Source: Paenibacillus hemerocallicola (GTDB lineage: Bacteria > Bacillota > Bacilli > Paenibacillales > NBRC-103111). From it: a stretch of DNA of 64,000 nucleotides. A program made the position numbers and the translations under genes. Position 1 is the first letter of the stretch; each line of letters starts with the position of its first letter. Below are positions 63,977 to 64,000 of this stretch, in pieces. A model generated the notes under the pieces. The model saw only the letters and a program-made list of their open reading frames with translations, searched no databases and was not told the DNA's origin. Location of the stretch: contig NZ_VDCQ01000041.1 in assembly GCF_006265175.1 (NCBI RefSeq), positions 1 to 64,000 on the forward strand, given 5' to 3'.

Positions 63977-64000
63977 AATAGGTCGACAATCATCGGCAGC

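Overview
The window looks like chromosome of a GC-rich member of the Paenibacillaceae (Paenibacillus, Cohnella or a close relative). The grounds are a Bacillales-type gene order (bshA-cca-birA-panBCD-dinG ... ypmB-asnS-dnaD), bacillithiol synthesis, DnaD and Rex, a proline T-box, strong GGAGG ribosome sites with GTG and TTG starts, CcpA-type cre sites, a secreted protein with copper-amine-oxidase N-terminal domains, and a YesN-like linker plus AraC helix-turn-helix module. No rRNA, tRNA, CRISPR array, prophage or intact transposase was seen.

Region 1 (1-4330): the start of a secreted stalk-domain protein that runs off the edge, a chromosomal aminoglycoside-phosphotransferase-family kinase, and leuCD. 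Region 2 (4330-25694) is an accessory glycan-use locus and the most interesting part. Two near-duplicate lipoprotein solute-binding genes each head a transcription unit with the same promoter and cre layout. One unit also carries a secreted heparinase II/III-type lyase, the other a Tat-exported beta-helix protein. Facing them are an FAD oxidoreductase and a gene fusing a GH31 alpha-glycosidase fold to an AraC DNA-binding domain. In that fusion both GH31 catalytic aspartates appear to be lost, so it is best read as a sugar-sensing transcription factor built from a dead glycosidase. A converging operon of two Gfo/Idh/MocA oxidoreductases and a second lyase without a signal peptide has a divergent LysR gene beside it. 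No ABC permease or ATPase is encoded in the window. The inferred flow is extracellular cleavage, capture by the lipoproteins, import by a transporter encoded elsewhere, then intracellular cleavage and oxidation.

Region 3 (25766-30661): a PhnP-like metallo-beta-lactamase, mgsA, and an operon of a class III aminotransferase with two small amidohydrolases of unknown substrate. Region 4 (30674-41220): methionine salvage (mtnU, mtnE, mtnW, mtnX, mtnB) wrapped around a proline operon (proB-proS-proA-proC) that sits behind a T-box leader. mtnWXB follow proC without a visible break, so they are probably under the same tRNA-responsive control. A 273-bp MITE-like element lies between mtnU and mtnE.

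Region 5 (41244-64000) is mostly housekeeping: two membrane-protein genes, dnaD, asnS, ackA, a 3-hydroxyacyl-CoA dehydrogenase gene, a short FtsH-like protease gene with a co-encoded membrane partner, a small haem-copper-oxidase-like membrane protein, ypmB, an MTA/SAH deaminase, a DUF47-Pit phosphate transport pair, rex overlapping dinG, a TPR protein, panDCB, birA, cca and bshA.
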